Below are positions 28,900 to 36,539 of a DNA stretch of 64,000 nucleotides, one piece after another; positions within the stretch are counted from its first letter, which is position 1, and each line of letters opens with the position of its first letter. The notes beneath the pieces are model-generated. The model searched no databases, was not told where the DNA came from, and worked only from the letters and a program-made list of their open reading frames with translations. Location: positions 62,001-126,000 of the IMG/VR virus record IMGVR_UViG_3300010160_000023. The stretch is one strand, 5' to 3'. A program made the translations under genes and the position numbers. This stretch comes from a virus.

Positions 28900-28917
28900 C
28901 TTGCAAACGGAGGAACT

Positions 28918-29838
28918 ATGAGATTCGGATTGTGTTGTATTTCGCTCAAACTTAAAGATCAAGGTTTTGGTCATCAGACTATGACCTATAAGCGTTTTAA
29001 TTCTCTACCAAGAGAAGAAGCATTAGAAATTCTTGGATCAAGAATCCAAAATAATCTGATGGTTACTGACAAGACTATCCAATTTTGTGCAGAAAATAAC
29101 TATGTTTATCGTGTTAGTAGTGATATTTTCCCACTAATTACTTATGACGAAGCTAATGTAAATCTTGAAGATTTGCCTAATTATGATTCTATTCAAGACG
29201 AGTTTGATAATATTGCACAGAGTATATCCTCTACCAGTGTACGGGTTTCTGCTCATCCTAGTGAGTTTAATAGTTTGTCAAGTCTAAATGAAAAGGTTGT
29301 AGAAAAAACTATCACAGAACTCAACTTCTACAGTAGTTTCTTTGACAGAATTGGATTGCCAGCAGACCGTAGATCACCCATGAATTTTCATATCCATAAT
29401 AATAATGGTACTAGGGAAGAAATCTCCCATAGGTTTTATAATAACTTCAAAAAACTTGACGAAAATTGTCAGGCTCGTATTACTATAGAGAACGATGATA
29501 AGTTAAATTGTTGGAGCGTCAAAGAGTTGGTAGATATTTTTCATCCAATCACACGAATCCCCATCTGTTTCGATTATCTGCATCACAAATGTCATCCTAA
29601 TAATTTATCAGAAAATGATGCTATTAATATGTGTTGGGAAACTTGGCAAACTAAACCTCTTTTTCATTATAGTGAATCCTCACTAGGAAATAATCCTCGT
29701 AAACACGCAGATTATGCAGTAAAACCCCTAAATACTTATGGATTAGAATTTGATCTTGATATGGAGTTGAAAGCTAAAGACTTGGCTATTGCAGAGTATA
29801 GTGAACTTTTAACAAGAGAGATTTCAAATGTCAGCTAA
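28918..29838 (+). CDS. uvdE: UV damage endonuclease (UvdE/UVDE family)
   Basis: 306 aa, normal family length. MRFGLCCISLKL, YRVSSDIFPL, RVSAHPSEF, NFHIHNNNGTRE, ITIENDDK, ICFDYLHHKCHP and FHYSESSLGN are the family's TIM-barrel metal-ligand segments. The enzyme nicks 5' of UV photoproducts and some other lesions to start excision repair. Own promoter and GGAGG, so separately regulated. Confidence 0.93.
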   Translation: MRFGLCCISLKLKDQGFGHQTMTYKRFNSLPREEALEILGSRIQNNLMVTDKTIQFCAENNYVYRVSSDIFPLITYDEANVNLEDLPNYDSIQDEFDNIAQSISSTSVRVSAHPSEFNSLSSLNEKVVEKTITELNFYSSFFDRIGLPADRRSPMNFHIHNNNGTREEISHRFYNNFKKLDENCQARITIENDDKLNCWSVKELVDIFHPITRIPICFDYLHHKCHPNNLSENDAINMCWETWQTKPLFHYSESSLGNNPRKHADYAVKPLNTYGLEFDLDMELKAKDLAIAEYSELLTREISNVS

Positions 29839-29977
29839 TCTTATTCTTATTACTGGCGTAATTTATCTTTACATAGCTATAGAGCAAGGTTATCTACATA
29901 ATAATTATGGTATGTTTATTGCGTATATGGGATATGCAGCAGCAAATGTCGGGTTATATATGTTGGCTTCTAAATAA
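29828..29977 (+). CDS. Two-helix membrane peptide
   Basis: 49 aa, hydrophobic (ANLILITGVIYLYIAIEQGY, then GMFIAYMGYAAANVGLYML). Overlaps the end of uvdE by 11 nt. Confidence 0.5.
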   Translation: MSANLILITGVIYLYIAIEQGYLHNNYGMFIAYMGYAAANVGLYMLASK

Positions 29978-29988
29978 GAGAGACTAAT

Positions 29989-30171
29989 ATGAGAGAACCA
30001 AAAAGAATCAAATTAAATCCAGAAACGCCAGTACCAAAAGAACCACCCAGATATAGACTACTACCAATTGATAAAACAGAATTGGAAGTTACTGGTCAAA
30101 ATAATGATGACATATATACTCCGTTAGTTTTTGATAAAAAAAATCATGAAGATAATTCAAAAAACAATTAA
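29989..30171 (+). CDS. Small Pro/Lys-rich protein
   Basis: 60 aa, starts MREPKRIKLNPETPVPKEPP; no hydrophobic core, probably disordered. Overlaps the deaminase-like gene by 26 nt. Confidence 0.55.
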   Translation: MREPKRIKLNPETPVPKEPPRYRLLPIDKTELEVTGQNNDDIYTPLVFDKKNHEDNSKNN

Positions 30172-30601
30172 GAAATCATACGAAAATTGGCAACCTAACT
30201 CTCTTGTACGTTGTTATCATTATGCTGCTGCTTTTGATGGAACCAAAATGATTGAGTTTGCACAAAATAATCCCATTAAAATGAGTACCAAAGCATTTAG
30301 GATTGGGAAAAGATTTAATATCCCCAAATATCTGGAGTATCCTTATGTTCACAGTGAATCTCATCTTATATCTAAACTACTTGATCGCTATAATACCATT
30401 GATCCTAATTGGGCAATTTGTGTACTGCGTATTAACAGACAAGGACTGATTCTAGGAAGTAAGCCGTGTATTAATTGTTCTAAACTATTAAATGCTGTGG
30501 GTCTTAATGAAATATATTATAGTGACGATAATGGAAACTTTGTCTGTCCCACCAAAACTATTAAGATTGAACCATTGACAACGCCGATAGCTATGATATA
30601 A
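30146..30601 (+). CDS. Cytidine/dCMP deaminase-like protein
   Basis: 151 aa. VHSESHLISKL (His69, Glu71) and SKPCINCSKLL (Cys108, Cys111) match the zinc motif HxE...PCxxC of the deaminase superfamily, followed by EIYYSDDNGNF. It would deaminate a cytosine nucleotide; substrate not readable. Ser replaces the usual Ala/Cys in HxE. ATG 30146 chosen. Its 3' end contains the next promoter. Confidence 0.75.
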   Translation: MKIIQKTIKKSYENWQPNSLVRCYHYAAAFDGTKMIEFAQNNPIKMSTKAFRIGKRFNIPKYLEYPYVHSESHLISKLLDRYNTIDPNWAICVLRINRQGLILGSKPCINCSKLLNAVGLNEIYYSDDNGNFVCPTKTIKIEPLTTPIAMI

Positions 30602-30602
30602 A
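30575..30602 (+). promoter_or_regulatory. Promoter inside the end of the deaminase gene
   Basis: TTGACA 30575-30580, 16-bp spacer with GCCGATA, TATAAA 30597-30602; the -10 includes the stop codon of the upstream gene. Confidence 0.75.
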
Positions 30603-30638
30603 AGAGAGCGTTCACCGATCTTTTCTATTGGAGGCTTA

Positions 30639-30857
30639 ATGAACTGTATTTATTGCAAGAATTGTGTTGGTGTTGAAAGATACGAGTTTTTGATTGAGAC
30701 TAATCGGAATATCGTTTGTAAGGAATGTTCAGCAGAAAAGAAGGCTGTTGGATTCATGGATTGGGGACACAAAACTGCACCAAGTTTAGTTATGGTGCCA
30801 AGTAATGCCAAAGAAACTATTAGGATTTTAGATAGAGCAAACAGGAGAGCTAGATGA
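30639..30857 (+). CDS. Zinc-ribbon phage protein
   Basis: 72 aa. C3-x2-C6-x2-C9 and C27-x2-C30 with GVERYEFLIE between; then MDWGHKTAPSLVMV and an Arg-rich end. This order matches a phage family I recall (GVxRYxFL...HKTAPxL), function unknown. Likely one zinc site. Confidence 0.75.
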   Translation: MNCIYCKNCVGVERYEFLIETNRNIVCKECSAEKKAVGFMDWGHKTAPSLVMVPSNAKETIRILDRANRRAR

Positions 30858-31114
30858 CAAATAGAGCATTTAATGAGTATGAGATTGAAAACCTTTTGTT
30901 TCTACAGGTAGAAAAGCCCAAGAATCATTTAATGACTAAGTTTGTTAATGTTTTTCATGACTATTTTAGAATTAATGTTTATACTCAAATTGAAGAAGAA
31001 GGTTTAGTAAAAAGAAAAATTTCTCAAAGCTATATGACAACTTTTAGAAATGATATTCTAACAATTATCCCAGATCCAGATAAAAAATCAGAAGATAAAA
31101 AAAGGAAATTTTAA
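30854..31114 (+). CDS. Small protein, unknown
   Basis: 86 aa, starts MTNRAFNEYEIENLLFLQ; helical with a basic C-terminus. ATGA overlap with the gene before. Confidence 0.65.
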   Translation: MTNRAFNEYEIENLLFLQVEKPKNHLMTKFVNVFHDYFRINVYTQIEEEGLVKRKISQSYMTTFRNDILTIIPDPDKKSEDKKRKF

Positions 31115-31115
31115 T

Positions 31116-31385
31116 ATGCCACTATTTGAAGTTAATACTGTTTCTCTATTTCGTCATAAGTATGTTATTGAGGCTAAGAGTCTTGAACACGCTTATGATA
31201 CAGTTTACTGTGATAAGCCAGAAGAATTAACACAGAAACATCTTGAAGAAACTATTGTTGACGGTCGAAAGATTGACCGAAAAGAATTTGAAAGACTTTG
31301 TAAAGAAGCCATAAATAATGAAGGAGAACTTAGTAATGCTCATTTAGGGACAAAAATTATTCATAAGGTAGATTATGAATCTTGA
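31116..31385 (+). CDS. Small protein, unknown
   Basis: 89 aa, starts MPLFEVNTVSLFRHKYVIEAKSLEHAYDTV. Strand-helix unit (YVIEAKSLEHA) resembles small phage proteins that fold as a ferredoxin-like half. Overlaps the next by 11 nt. Confidence 0.65.
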   Translation: MPLFEVNTVSLFRHKYVIEAKSLEHAYDTVYCDKPEELTQKHLEETIVDGRKIDRKEFERLCKEAINNEGELSNAHLGTKIIHKVDYES

Positions 31386-31785
31386 TCTTCAAAATAAACT
31401 AATAGAAAAATATCCAGAACAATTCAAGAATCTTAAATGGATTGAGTGTGATGATGGTTGGTATGATATTTTGGATAAACTTTGCTATATAGTGAATAAT
31501 CACCTAGACTATAAAAAAAGAATTAATGATTCGCTAGATTTTTTTTGGTGGAGTCAAATTAAAGAAAAGTTTGGTGGATTACGAGCTTACTATTATGGTG
31601 GTGATGAATTTATCCGTGGAGCTACATGGATGACAGAAAGTATGAGTTATAGCATTTGCGAACATACTGGAGAAAAAGGCAAATTAAGAAAGCAAAAGAA
31701 AGACGAGGTAACAGGAGACATTATTCCAGCTTGGATGAAAACTTTTTCAGATAAAGAAGCAGAAAGACAAGGATACATACTATGA
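31375..31785 (+). CDS. Phage protein of the QxKEKFGGLRxY type
   Basis: 136 aa. IECDDGWYDIL and SQIKEKFGGLRAYYYGG then SICEHTGEKG are the core of a widely distributed phage family of unknown role; the C-terminal Cys/His pair suggests a degenerate zinc site. ATGA overlap with the phosphoesterase gene. Confidence 0.8.
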   Translation: MNLDLQNKLIEKYPEQFKNLKWIECDDGWYDILDKLCYIVNNHLDYKKRINDSLDFFWWSQIKEKFGGLRAYYYGGDEFIRGATWMTESMSYSICEHTGEKGKLRKQKKDEVTGDIIPAWMKTFSDKEAERQGYIL

Positions 31786-32468
31786 CTTTTGATGCTATAG
31801 TTATTAGCGATATTCATTTGGGAAGCAATGTTTGTCAAGCTAAAACTCTGGCATCTTTTCTGTCTAGGATTGAACTTGGAGAAACCGATACTGATACTTT
31901 GATAATTAATGGTGATTTGTTTGATAGTTGGGATTTTCGTAAACTGAAAAAGGATCACTGGAAAATACTTTCTCAAATCCGTAAAATATCTGACACTATT
32001 AAAGTTATCTGGATTAGTGGTAATCACGATGGGCCTGCCGATATGGTGAGTCATTTGATTGGCGTTGATTTCATGAATGAGTATAGTTTTATTAGTGGAG
32101 ATGAAAAGATATTGATCCTGCATGGAGATATTTTCGATAATGTTATTTCTAAATATCCTAGACTAACGAAAATAGCTGACTATATTTATAGGTGGCTACA
32201 GATATATGCCGGGCTATACTATTCTAATCTTGCTAAACGTAGCAGCAAAACCTTTTTAAGATGTTCTCAGGAAGTTTGTGAAAGAGCTAAATTATACTGT
32301 TCGTTAAAAAAGTGTGATTCAATCATTTGTGGACATACACATTTAGCAACAACAGATGTCTCTGAATCAACGAACTACTATAATAGCGGGTGTTGGACAG
32401 ATCATCCATGTTCATATATATCAATTAAAGATGGTCACATTAAAATAAATTATGTAGATGTTCTGTAA
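31782..32468 (+). CDS. Calcineurin-like phosphoesterase (LpxH-like)
   Basis: 228 aa. ISDIHLGS, NGDLFDSW, SGNHDG, LHGDIFD and CGHTH provide the full metal ligand set of a two-metal phosphoesterase; overall layout resembles UDP-2,3-diacylglucosamine hydrolase. Substrate could be a lipid precursor or a phosphate cap; not decidable here. One of three phosphoesterases in the window. Confidence 0.85.
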   Translation: MTFDAIVISDIHLGSNVCQAKTLASFLSRIELGETDTDTLIINGDLFDSWDFRKLKKDHWKILSQIRKISDTIKVIWISGNHDGPADMVSHLIGVDFMNEYSFISGDEKILILHGDIFDNVISKYPRLTKIADYIYRWLQIYAGLYYSNLAKRSSKTFLRCSQEVCERAKLYCSLKKCDSIICGHTHLATTDVSESTNYYNSGCWTDHPCSYISIKDGHIKINYVDVL

Positions 32469-32506
32469 GTTTTTGAAAAATTCTCAGAACCACTAAAGAA
32501 TCCCAC

Positions 32507-32534
32507 TTGACACTGCCGATAACTGTGCTATACT
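32507..32534 (+). promoter_or_regulatory. Promoter with GCCGATA spacer box
   Basis: TTGACA 32507-32512, 16-bp spacer, TATACT 32529-32534. Confidence 0.85.
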
Positions 32535-32570
32535 TAGAACATAACGTCAACAAACACAGGAGAAACTAAG

Positions 32571-32975
32571 ATGGGTAAGGGTCAAAAAGCTTGTGATAAA
32601 TGTGGAGCTACCACAGGCCCGCGAGCTTATATGTGTCCCAAATGCAATGCTCCATTTGTTTTTAAGGCAAAGAGCAAAGAAGCAAAGAATACCAAGATTA
32701 TTCGTGACTTTAATTGGAAAGAGCTGGTAAAGGGAGATCGTATCAGAGTTGGTGGAGGCCCATACTTTGTATCCAAGGGAGACTTTGTTCCTATGGGTTA
32801 TAGGGGTCGTTTTGTTGTTGAGGGTCTTGACCACGATGGAATTAAAGCTTGGGGTCTAGACAAGCACCAAGGCTTTTGTCATATCTATATGGGGCCGGAT
32901 GCTCAGAACAAAGAAACTGGAGTATGGAAGATTAAGCACAAACTTATGAAACTCAAACAAAAAGTGGAGGCATAA
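32571..32975 (+). CDS. Zinc-ribbon small protein
   Basis: 134 aa. C8-x2-C11...C22-x2-C25 zinc ribbon (CDKCG...CPKCN), then a beta-rich domain with RVGGGPYFVSKGD and a basic C-terminus. Looks nucleic-acid binding by composition. First in its unit behind AGGAG. Confidence 0.7.
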   Translation: MGKGQKACDKCGATTGPRAYMCPKCNAPFVFKAKSKEAKNTKIIRDFNWKELVKGDRIRVGGGPYFVSKGDFVPMGYRGRFVVEGLDHDGIKAWGLDKHQGFCHIYMGPDAQNKETGVWKIKHKLMKLKQKVEA

Positions 32976-33257
32976 ATGTCTCTTACACAGGAACAACGAG
33001 ATCAAATTAATAGGCTCGTAGACTATCGTGATGAGATGGTAAATAGTTTGTTTCATATTGAACGTATTTTGAAAACATATTTTCCAGAAGAATTTGAACG
33101 AGCAATTCAATTCTATCTGCCACAAATTACCACTGCTCTTTATGAAGATAAAAAATGGCTAAACAGAGGAGAGTATAGTTTGCAGAATACGATTGACAAT
33201 CTGCTGGAATGTGCTAAAATGACAGAAGTAGACAAGAGTATTCAGAAATATCTCTAA
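32976..33257 (+). CDS. Small helical protein
   Basis: 93 aa, starts MSLTQEQRDQINRLVDYRDEM; helical throughout, amphipathic. Immediately follows the zinc-ribbon gene. Not recognised. Confidence 0.7.
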   Translation: MSLTQEQRDQINRLVDYRDEMVNSLFHIERILKTYFPEEFERAIQFYLPQITTALYEDKKWLNRGEYSLQNTIDNLLECAKMTEVDKSIQKYL

Positions 33258-33268
33258 TTGAGGAAAAT

Positions 33269-33640
33269 ATGGAAACCTACAGTATTATTGATCTTGAGGG
33301 GTATGCTAAAGCTATGAGGGAAGGTGCTGCATCTTCTTTTGAAAAAGACTATACAGAAAATCTTGATGATTTTATCTCTATTCAACAGGTAATTAATCTT
33401 ATCAAGAAGAATAATCTTGGCAAGGATGAAGAAGATAATTATGTTATCAACTCTGATATGTTTGACGAAGTTTTTGGAGAGATCAGAGATTGGCTTTATG
33501 GTGTTGGACTTTCAAAGCTGGCAGCAAAAGGTTTTGTAAATTGTGCATGGGATGATGAGGCTAATGAGATGGTATTTTGGTTAGCCAATAAAGACAAGAC
33601 AGATATTCCTACTAAGCCTTCAGAGGTAAATGATGAGTAA
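33269..33640 (+). CDS. Paralogue family member (iDWL...GLSxLAA...W.E.NEMVFW)
   Basis: 123 aa. IRDWLYGVGLSKLAAKGFVNCAWDDEANEMVFW aligns with 33633 and more distantly with 50140. Winged-helix-like C-terminal half (helices then a strand pair) is possible. Function unknown. Confidence 0.7.
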   Translation: METYSIIDLEGYAKAMREGAASSFEKDYTENLDDFISIQQVINLIKKNNLGKDEEDNYVINSDMFDEVFGEIRDWLYGVGLSKLAAKGFVNCAWDDEANEMVFWLANKDKTDIPTKPSEVNDE

Positions 33641-33983
33641 TTACATTAAGATTAGAAACATCAAGCTCTTTACCAAAAGCGTTAGAAAAAATGTGGTTAT
33701 GATTTTTCCTAGATCGTATTACTATTTAGTAGATACTTTTATTTCTCTAGATCAAGCTGAAAGCTTGGTTAGAAAATATATTGAGCCATCATATAATGAT
33801 GATTTTATAATCTCTGAAGATAATTATGAAATTCTTTGCAATGAGATTAAAATCTGGATCTACAATAGTAGTCTAAGCCAAGCAGCATCATCTGGAAAGA
33901 TAGAGTGTTCATGGGATGAAGATATTAATGAAATGGTATTTTGGCATCCAGAGTCAAAAGAAATATTTAGCTCCATAAGGTAA
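33633..33983 (+). CDS. Paralogue of 33269
   Basis: 116 aa. IKIWIYNSSLSQAASSGKIECSWDEDINEMVFW at the C-terminus. ATG 33633 (or 33630) lies inside the preceding gene with GAGG upstream, showing a tandem duplication. Confidence 0.7.
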   Translation: MSNYIKIRNIKLFTKSVRKNVVMIFPRSYYYLVDTFISLDQAESLVRKYIEPSYNDDFIISEDNYEILCNEIKIWIYNSSLSQAASSGKIECSWDEDINEMVFWHPESKEIFSSIR

Positions 33984-33985
33984 TC

Positions 33986-34141
33986 ATGTCTCAAAAAGAA
34001 ATACAAGAAATTAAAGAACAAATTCATGATCTAAGAGAATATTTGTATTCTGATTTATGTAAATCTTGTGGAGAAGCGGCATTGGAATTGGAAAAAATTA
34101 TCCAAAAACTAGATCAACTAGAGTCTCAACAAAATTCCTAA
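33986..34141 (+). CDS. 51-aa coiled-coil protein
   Basis: Heptad-like EIQEIKEQIHDLREYL and LELEKIIQKLDQLE, with CKSC between. Starts 2 nt after the previous stop. Unknown. Confidence 0.6.
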   Translation: MSQKEIQEIKEQIHDLREYLYSDLCKSCGEAALELEKIIQKLDQLESQQNS

Positions 34142-34146
34142 AGGTC

Positions 34147-34175
34147 TTGACAATGGTTGGTCGATAGGATACAAT
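34147..34175 (+). promoter_or_regulatory. Promoter for tRNA-Ile and tmRNA region
   Basis: TTGACA 34147-34152, 17-bp spacer with GTCGATAGGA, TACAAT 34170-34175. The -10 ends 13 nt before the tRNA. Confidence 0.85.
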
Positions 34176-34188
34176 AGGAAAACAACAT

Positions 34189-34264
34189 GGGGCGGAAGGT
34201 AAGCCGGTTGCATCCGACACTCTTATAAGGTGTTCATAGGTTGGTTCGACTCCAACTCGCCCTA
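34189..34264 (+). tRNA. tRNA-Ile (UAU)
   Basis: Acceptor GGGGCGG/TCGCCCT (two G-U pairs), D arm GGT...ATCC, anticodon arm ACACT-CTTATAA-GGTGT (UAU), T arm GTTGG-TTCGACT-CCAAC. Reads AUA, common in this AT-rich genome. Confidence 0.88.
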
Positions 34265-34284
34265 CTTTAATAAATGGACTTATT

Positions 34285-34497
34285 ATGAAACTTCAGCCAC
34301 TAACAGTAATTTTTGCAGGATTATTTCTAACATCATTAGGATTTAATATACTTTTGAGTATTGAGATACAAAAACTAAAGGTATTGGCAAACAAGCCAGC
34401 TAAAATTATTATTATAGAACAACCACCAGAATTTAACATCAAACCAAAAGTTTGGGGGTATACTAAAGAACGGGCGATTACTGGTATCGACAGATAA
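34285..34497 (+). CDS. Signal-anchored small protein
   Basis: 70 aa. Hydrophobic helix about 8-26, then basic/Pro sequence. Its last 26 nt overlap the 5' end of the tmRNA, so the C-terminus (ITGIDR) is encoded by the tmRNA acceptor strand. Either the overlap is tolerated or the gene is lowly expressed. Confidence 0.5.
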   Translation: MKLQPLTVIFAGLFLTSLGFNILLSIEIQKLKVLANKPAKIIIIEQPPEFNIKPKVWGYTKERAITGIDR

Positions 34498-34821
34498 AAA
34501 GAAATATAAACGGCATTGACTGGTTGAATAACAGGCCAGTATAAAAGTTATTCAAAAAATGTTAATTGGCGAAAGAACTTTCGCTCTCGCTGCCTAATTA
34601 GTTAGGTACGAGTGGGGTGGCATGAACCTTATTACCAAATCATGATGACTCCGATAATCGGATATGGAAGTTTAACCAGACATAAATATCACTGATGATT
34701 GTACTCAATCTGACGCAGATAATTCTGATAGCTTTGTTGGTAGTGTGATAACAATCAACTAACAATGTAGAAGTTTATATAGACGTTTATTCTGGACGGG
34801 GTTCGACTCCCCAATCGTCCA
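34472..34821 (+). ncRNA. ssrA: tmRNA (ssrA), tag ends FALAA
   Basis: 350 nt, the usual tmRNA size. The 5' end GGGCGAT (34472-34478) pairs fully with ATCGTCC (34814-34820); CTGGTATCGACAG follows as in bacterial tmRNA. The T arm GGGG-TTCGACT-CCCC is intact. A short ORF gives GERTFALAA then TAA 34595-34597; LAA is the tmRNA degradation end. CCA is not encoded. Expected role: rescue of stalled ribosomes with tagging of the nascent chain. Probably from the 34147 promoter. Confidence 0.93.
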
Positions 34822-34830
34822 CTTAATATT

Positions 34831-35187
34831 ATGAGAAAAATCTGCATATACTGTAATAAAAGGAAAAATCCTAAATCTTTTCCTAAACATAAACTTAGAC
34901 CAGATAAGCTGGATACTAGATGTAGGAAATGTCTTAGAACTCAGGCTAAGGTAAGAACAAAGCTACACAAACAAGCCCCACCAAAACCAGATAAATGCGA
35001 ATGTTGTTTATTGCCAGTAATTCTAAAGAAAAAATGGCGACTAGATCATGATCATAATGATCACACATTTCGTGGTTGGGTTTGTGAAAATTGTAATTTT
35101 GGTATTGGACAATTAGGAGACGATATTGAAGGAGTAGTAAAAGCTTTAAATTATCTGCTTAGAGCTAGAGCTAGAAAAAATGCTTGA
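34831..35187 (+). CDS. Endonuclease VII-like nuclease
   Basis: 118 aa. C-x2-C pairs (CIYC, CRKC, CECC, CENC) and LDHDHNDHTFRGWVCENCNFGIGQLGDD match recombination endonuclease VII (T4 gp49-like) nuclease domains. Family members resolve branched DNA; small copies like this may also be homing nucleases. Starts 10 nt after the tmRNA. Its stop overlaps the next promoter. Confidence 0.85.
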   Translation: MRKICIYCNKRKNPKSFPKHKLRPDKLDTRCRKCLRTQAKVRTKLHKQAPPKPDKCECCLLPVILKKKWRLDHDHNDHTFRGWVCENCNFGIGQLGDDIEGVVKALNYLLRARARKNA

Positions 35188-35212
35188 CAGACCAGATACC
35201 GTATGCTATACT
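35184..35212 (+). promoter_or_regulatory. Promoter for the DNA ligase
   Basis: TTGACA 35184-35189, 17-bp spacer with CCAGATA (variant of the CGATA box), TATACT 35207-35212; -35 overlaps the stop codon upstream. Confidence 0.8.
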
Positions 35213-35237
35213 TGGAAAAACACAGGAGAAATTGGAA

Positions 35238-36539
35238 ATGTCGTTTGAGCATCTTAATGGTTTTGTTCGTGATCTGAAAGCAACTAGTAGTACACTTGAT
35301 AAGGTAGGCATTATTGAAGATTATACCTCCTCTAATCAGAGTGGAGCAGACTTTATTAGAAAGATTCTACTCTATACCTACCATCCTCTTTGGCAATATA
35401 ATGTGACTAGTGATAATCTTAAAAAGAAATCTTCCCTCAGAGGAAAGTCTTTTAAGACTATTTTTGATTTGCTAGATTCTTTGAAAAATAGAGACATTAC
35501 AGGACATGATGCTATTGGTGCGGTTAACACCTTTATTGATAATCATTCAGAATTTGAGGAGCTTGTTCACTGTATTATTGATAAGGACTTGAAAACCCGT
35601 GCTGGGGATAAACTGATTAATAAGGCTATTCCAGATCATATTCCAACATTCAGCGTTGCTCTTGCTGATAAATATGTTCCCAAAATTGTAGACTGGAAGG
35701 ATGGATGGTATGTTAGTAGGAAGATCGACGGTGCTAGATGTATTGCTATTATTGATAATAATGGTAACTCTACCTTTTATTCCCGCACGGGAAAAAACTT
35801 TGATACTCTTGATATTGTTAGCGGTGGGATTAAAGCTTTGGGACTTACTAATGTAGTTCTTGATGGAGAGCTTTGTCTGGTTGATGAAGATGGTAATGAG
35901 GATTTTCAAGGAGTAATGAAAGAACTTCGTAAGAAAGATCATACTATTCCTAATCCTTCCTATAAGATTTTTGATATGATTACTCATGATGAGTTTTATA
36001 GTCAGAAGGGAGAAAAGAATAGACCCTTTAGTATCAGACTCAAGAATCTTACAGAGATTATGAAGAAGAACGAGTGTCCATGCTTGACACTGTTGGAGCA
36101 ATCTCTAATTAAGAATGAAAGTCATTTCCAAGAGTTTGTTGAACAATCTACTCAGAATGGCTGGGAGGGGCTTATGCTTCGATCTGACGCTCCATATAAA
36201 GGCAAGCGATCCAAAGACCTATTGAAGTATAAATCGTTCTTTGATGACGAATACGAAGTTTTGGATACAGAAATGGGGCCATTCCGTTATGTTAAGGATG
36301 GTGCAGAATGTGAGGAGACTATGTTGAGCTGCGTTATGATTCAGCATAAGGGTCATACAGTAAGGGTAGGCTCTGGTTTTAGTATCGAACAAAGACAAGA
36401 GTTTTATAAGAGTCCCAAGAAGATTCTTGGGAAAATTATTACTGTCCAATATTTTGAAGAGACAGAGAACGAAAAGGGTGGTATTAGTCTGAGGTTTCCT
36501 ACATTTAAAATTCTACACGGAGATGATAGATCAATATGA
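35238..36539 (+). CDS. ATP-dependent DNA ligase
   Basis: 433 aa. Motif I KIDGAR with Lys162 as the adenylation site, DGELCLVDEDG (motif III region), WEGLMLRSDAPYKG (motif IV) and LLKYK (motif V) identify the nucleotidyltransferase; a C-terminal OB-fold follows. N-terminal region of about 150 aa. Seals nicks during replication and repair. ATG 35238 behind AGGAG. Confidence 0.93.
   Translation: MSFEHLNGFVRDLKATSSTLDKVGIIEDYTSSNQSGADFIRKILLYTYHPLWQYNVTSDNLKKKSSLRGKSFKTIFDLLDSLKNRDITGHDAIGAVNTFIDNHSEFEELVHCIIDKDLKTRAGDKLINKAIPDHIPTFSVALADKYVPKIVDWKDGWYVSRKIDGARCIAIIDNNGNSTFYSRTGKNFDTLDIVSGGIKALGLTNVVLDGELCLVDEDGNEDFQGVMKELRKKDHTIPNPSYKIFDMITHDEFYSQKGEKNRPFSIRLKNLTEIMKKNECPCLTLLEQSLIKNESHFQEFVEQSTQNGWEGLMLRSDAPYKGKRSKDLLKYKSFFDDEYEVLDTEMGPFRYVKDGAECEETMLSCVMIQHKGHTVRVGSGFSIEQRQEFYKSPKKILGKIITVQYFEETENEKGGISLRFPTFKILHGDDRSI

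Noticed and set aside
34501-34840. tmRNA 5' end at the GGCATTGACTGG near 34512
   Set aside because: It does not pair with the 3' acceptor strand, whereas GGGCGAT at 34472 pairs over all 7 positions.
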